Positions 6,806 to 8,177 of a stretch of 8,177 nucleotides of DNA are shown here, piece after piece. Each line of letters begins with the position of its first letter. The first letter of the stretch is position 1. The notes beneath the pieces are model-generated. The model saw nothing but the letters and a program-made list of their open reading frames with translations. It was not told the origin of the DNA and searched no databases. Where the stretch lies: the NCBI GenBank assembly GCA_012965455.1, contig DTSG01000464.1, forward strand, positions 1 through 8,177, given 5' to 3'. A program made the translations under genes and the position numbers. The stretch is from Planctomycetaceae bacterium. Lineage in GTDB: Bacteria; Planctomycetota; Planctomycetia; Pirellulales; Pirellulaceae.

Positions 6806-7785
6806 TCAACACAAATTACCATGAATGGAATTTTCAGTTAGTAGATCAATTACTGTTGAATCCATCCAACGACGGTCACCGGTGGATAGCCGTTGTGATA
6901 CATAGCCCAAGTGGCCGCCATGTGTTGTGCTGTAGATTTTGGTCGACTTGGATAACTCCACGTCAGTAAACACTTCAGACGGAACGACCGGATCGTCGTC
7001 GGCGTAAATAATCGTTGTCGTAGCTTGAATTTTATGCAACTGATACTTGCTACTGCTTTGCTGGTAATAATCGGCTGCTCCAGCAAATCCATTGAGTGGT
7101 GCTGTAAAACGGTCGTCAAATTCCTCGAGTGTTTTTGGGAATGGATTTAACGTGCTATAAGGGCACTCTGGATACATAGACCGCCGACGCTTGAGATTTC
7201 GACGCAAACCTTTTAAAAAATAACGATCGTACAACCCGCGGTTGCGGATACTCAGTTGCTGACAGCCATACGCTAGATCAATCGGCGGTGCAAAGGCAAC
7301 TGCCCTGATAATCGATAAATCTGGATATTGCTGATGTTGTGCTAGCATCCGTAACATGATATTCGCACCTAAGGAAAACCCGGCAATAGCAATATCACGC
7401 TGACCTGTGTATTGCTGAATCCATGCGCTAGATCCTGCGAACACCCAGCATGTGCTGTTTTCCGCGCCAGCGACATTCCCTCCCCGCATCCCCGTAGGTT
7501 CACTCGGAATACCCGCCGCCCGCCGTGCGATAACTTGGCGCTTATTCGTTGCATGTAGCCTGAGGTATAGCAACCACCGAGTCCATGCACTAAGACGATG
7601 TTTGGCCGTTCGCAATCGCGGGGACCATTTTCATAGAGTAATAATTGCTCGCCATCAGCCAGCGTCACGGTGTGCTGTTGAGGAGTGGACGGTTTGTGAC
7701 GACTCGGTAATAGCGTCCCCATAATCGTTTGGCGGTTAGCGCCACCAAGGCCCCAATGTGGCTTGAAATTTAGAACATTATCCAT
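6806..7785 (-). pseudogene. Alpha/beta hydrolase of the YheT (COG0429) type, split by a frameshift
   Basis: Two overlapping minus-strand frames together encode one hydrolase of about 325 residues, close to E. coli YheT (340). The upstream frame starts at the ATG at 7785 and holds the family N-terminus: HWGLGGANRQTIMGTLLPSR, then LVHGLGGCYTSGYMQR (oxyanion region), RVFRVNLRGCGEG and KTAHAG. It then becomes nonsense after SQDLA near 7426 and stops at 7369. The other frame takes over at 7423 with WIQQYTGQRDIAIAG and carries the nucleophile elbow GFSLGAN (Ser codon 7373-7375), ADDDPVVP with the acidic residue (near 6995) and GGHLGY with the catalytic His (6911-6913), ending at 6806. The change is consistent with loss of one base, or one plus a multiple of three. 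Because every motif is intact, either a sequencing error or a very recent mutation fits. Substrate unknown; relatives are esterase-like. No ribosome site is visible. It lies 72 bases after the hyuB stop on the same strand. Confidence 0.88.
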
Positions 7786-7857
7786 GGGGGCATTGTAATC
7801 GAAGGGTGCTTGATAATGTACCAGCTATGCTTCCGTTCGCCTGTGTTGTGTGTTTGA

Positions 7858-8177
7858 TCACTCCACACCCCAAGCCCCGCCACCAGGAGTTTTTATTGTG
7901 ATTTGGTCGCCTGCTGCAACGGAACATTGTTCGCATCCCGCCAGTAGTTGTTCGCTGCCGTCCGCGCGCCTCAGCAGGTTTGCTCCGGCTTTGCCATTGC
8001 CGCCACCTGCCATTCCCGTCGGTGTGAACTCACCTCGTCGGTTGGAGAGCAAGGAGACTGTTAAGGGAGCTAAAAAAGTGATATGTCTAATGACACCATC
8101 ACCGCCAGCATGCTTTCCTGCTCCTCCAGATCCACGGCGAATGGAGAATTCATTGAGGCGAACGGGATATCTTCGTT
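7858..8177 (-). CDS. hyuB: Hydantoinase B/5-oxoprolinase, C-terminal fragment (cut by right window edge)
   Basis: The last 105 residues are visible; the frame is open from base 8175 to a TGA at 7860-7858. Recognised family blocks, in order, are RRYPVRLNEFSIRRGSGGAG, HAGGDGVIRHITFLAP, VSLLSNRRGEFTPTGMAGGG, GANLLRRADGSEQLL and the terminal TPGGGAWG, all characteristic of the HyuB/oxoprolinase B domain. This family hydrolyses cyclic amides such as hydantoins or 5-oxoproline, usually as an ATP-dependent HyuA-HyuB pair or a single fused chain. Which form is present cannot be seen, since the HyuA part would lie to the right. An in-frame ATG at 8052 is internal to conserved sequence and is not a start. 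The 72-base gap to the downstream hydrolase shows no terminator hairpin, so the two may be co-transcribed. The family call is firm; the substrate is not. Confidence 0.93.
   Translation of the reverse strand, partial: RRYPVRLNEFSIRRGSGGAGKHAGGDGVIRHITFLAPLTVSLLSNRRGEFTPTGMAGGGNGKAGANLLRRADGSEQLLAGCEQCSVAAGDQITIKTPGGGAWGVE

Noticed and set aside
7424..7615. N-terminal part of the minus-strand frame that starts at 7615, read as a separate gene
   Set aside because: Its first 63 residues overlap the conserved YheT N-terminal coding region in another frame and match nothing. Only the part from 7423 onward is genuine.
1..8177. A new defence, mobile or biosynthetic system
   Set aside because: All sizeable genes fall in known families with alternating strands. 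There are no transposase, integrase, toxin-antitoxin, nuclease or repeat-array signals.

Overview
The window looks like bacterial chromosome of moderate GC (estimated by eye as a little under 50%). It holds four intact or edge-truncated housekeeping or hydrolase genes, one frameshifted gene and one exported enzyme. I suspect a member of the Planctomycetota. The grounds are indirect: the SecA carries an extra ~45-residue block in nucleotide-binding domain 2, ribosome binding sites are weak or absent at several genes, a secreted Asp-box (sialidase-type) protein is present, and the genes are arranged loosely with alternating strands. I see no marker that fixes the phylum.

Layout. Positions 1-1583 (minus) are the N-terminal ~527 codons of secA, the protein-export ATPase, running off the left edge. 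A 272-base divergent spacer (1584-1855) separates it from a PhnP-like metallo-beta-lactamase-fold hydrolase at 1856-2665 (plus). The spacer holds a good sigma70-type promoter (TTGAAG-16-TATAAT) for the hydrolase and an inverted repeat. A convergent 96-base gap follows, then a full-length tail-specific protease of the Prc/CtpA family at 2762-4819 (minus). A 130-base divergent spacer with a second, similar inverted repeat leads to a 610-codon exported Asp-box protein of the sialidase superfamily at 4950-6782 (plus). It converges with a 23-base gap on an alpha/beta hydrolase of the YheT (COG0429) type at 6806-7785 (minus), which is split by one frameshift near 7424. Upstream of that hydrolase, on the same strand, is the C-terminus of a hydantoinase B/5-oxoprolinase protein (7858-8177, running off the right edge).

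How the genes relate. SecA, the protease and the Asp-box protein all concern the envelope: SecA exports preproteins, and the other two carry signal sequences and should be among its clients. No operon links them, because strands alternate at nearly every gene. The only possible co-transcribed pair is hyuB and the frameshifted hydrolase, 72 bases apart with no terminator visible between them. There is no mobile element, CRISPR array, RNA gene or phage gene, and I found no convincing new multi-gene system. The points most worth checking are the frameshift, the SecA insertion, the altered arginine site of the sialidase-like protein, and the inverted repeat shared by the two divergent spacers.
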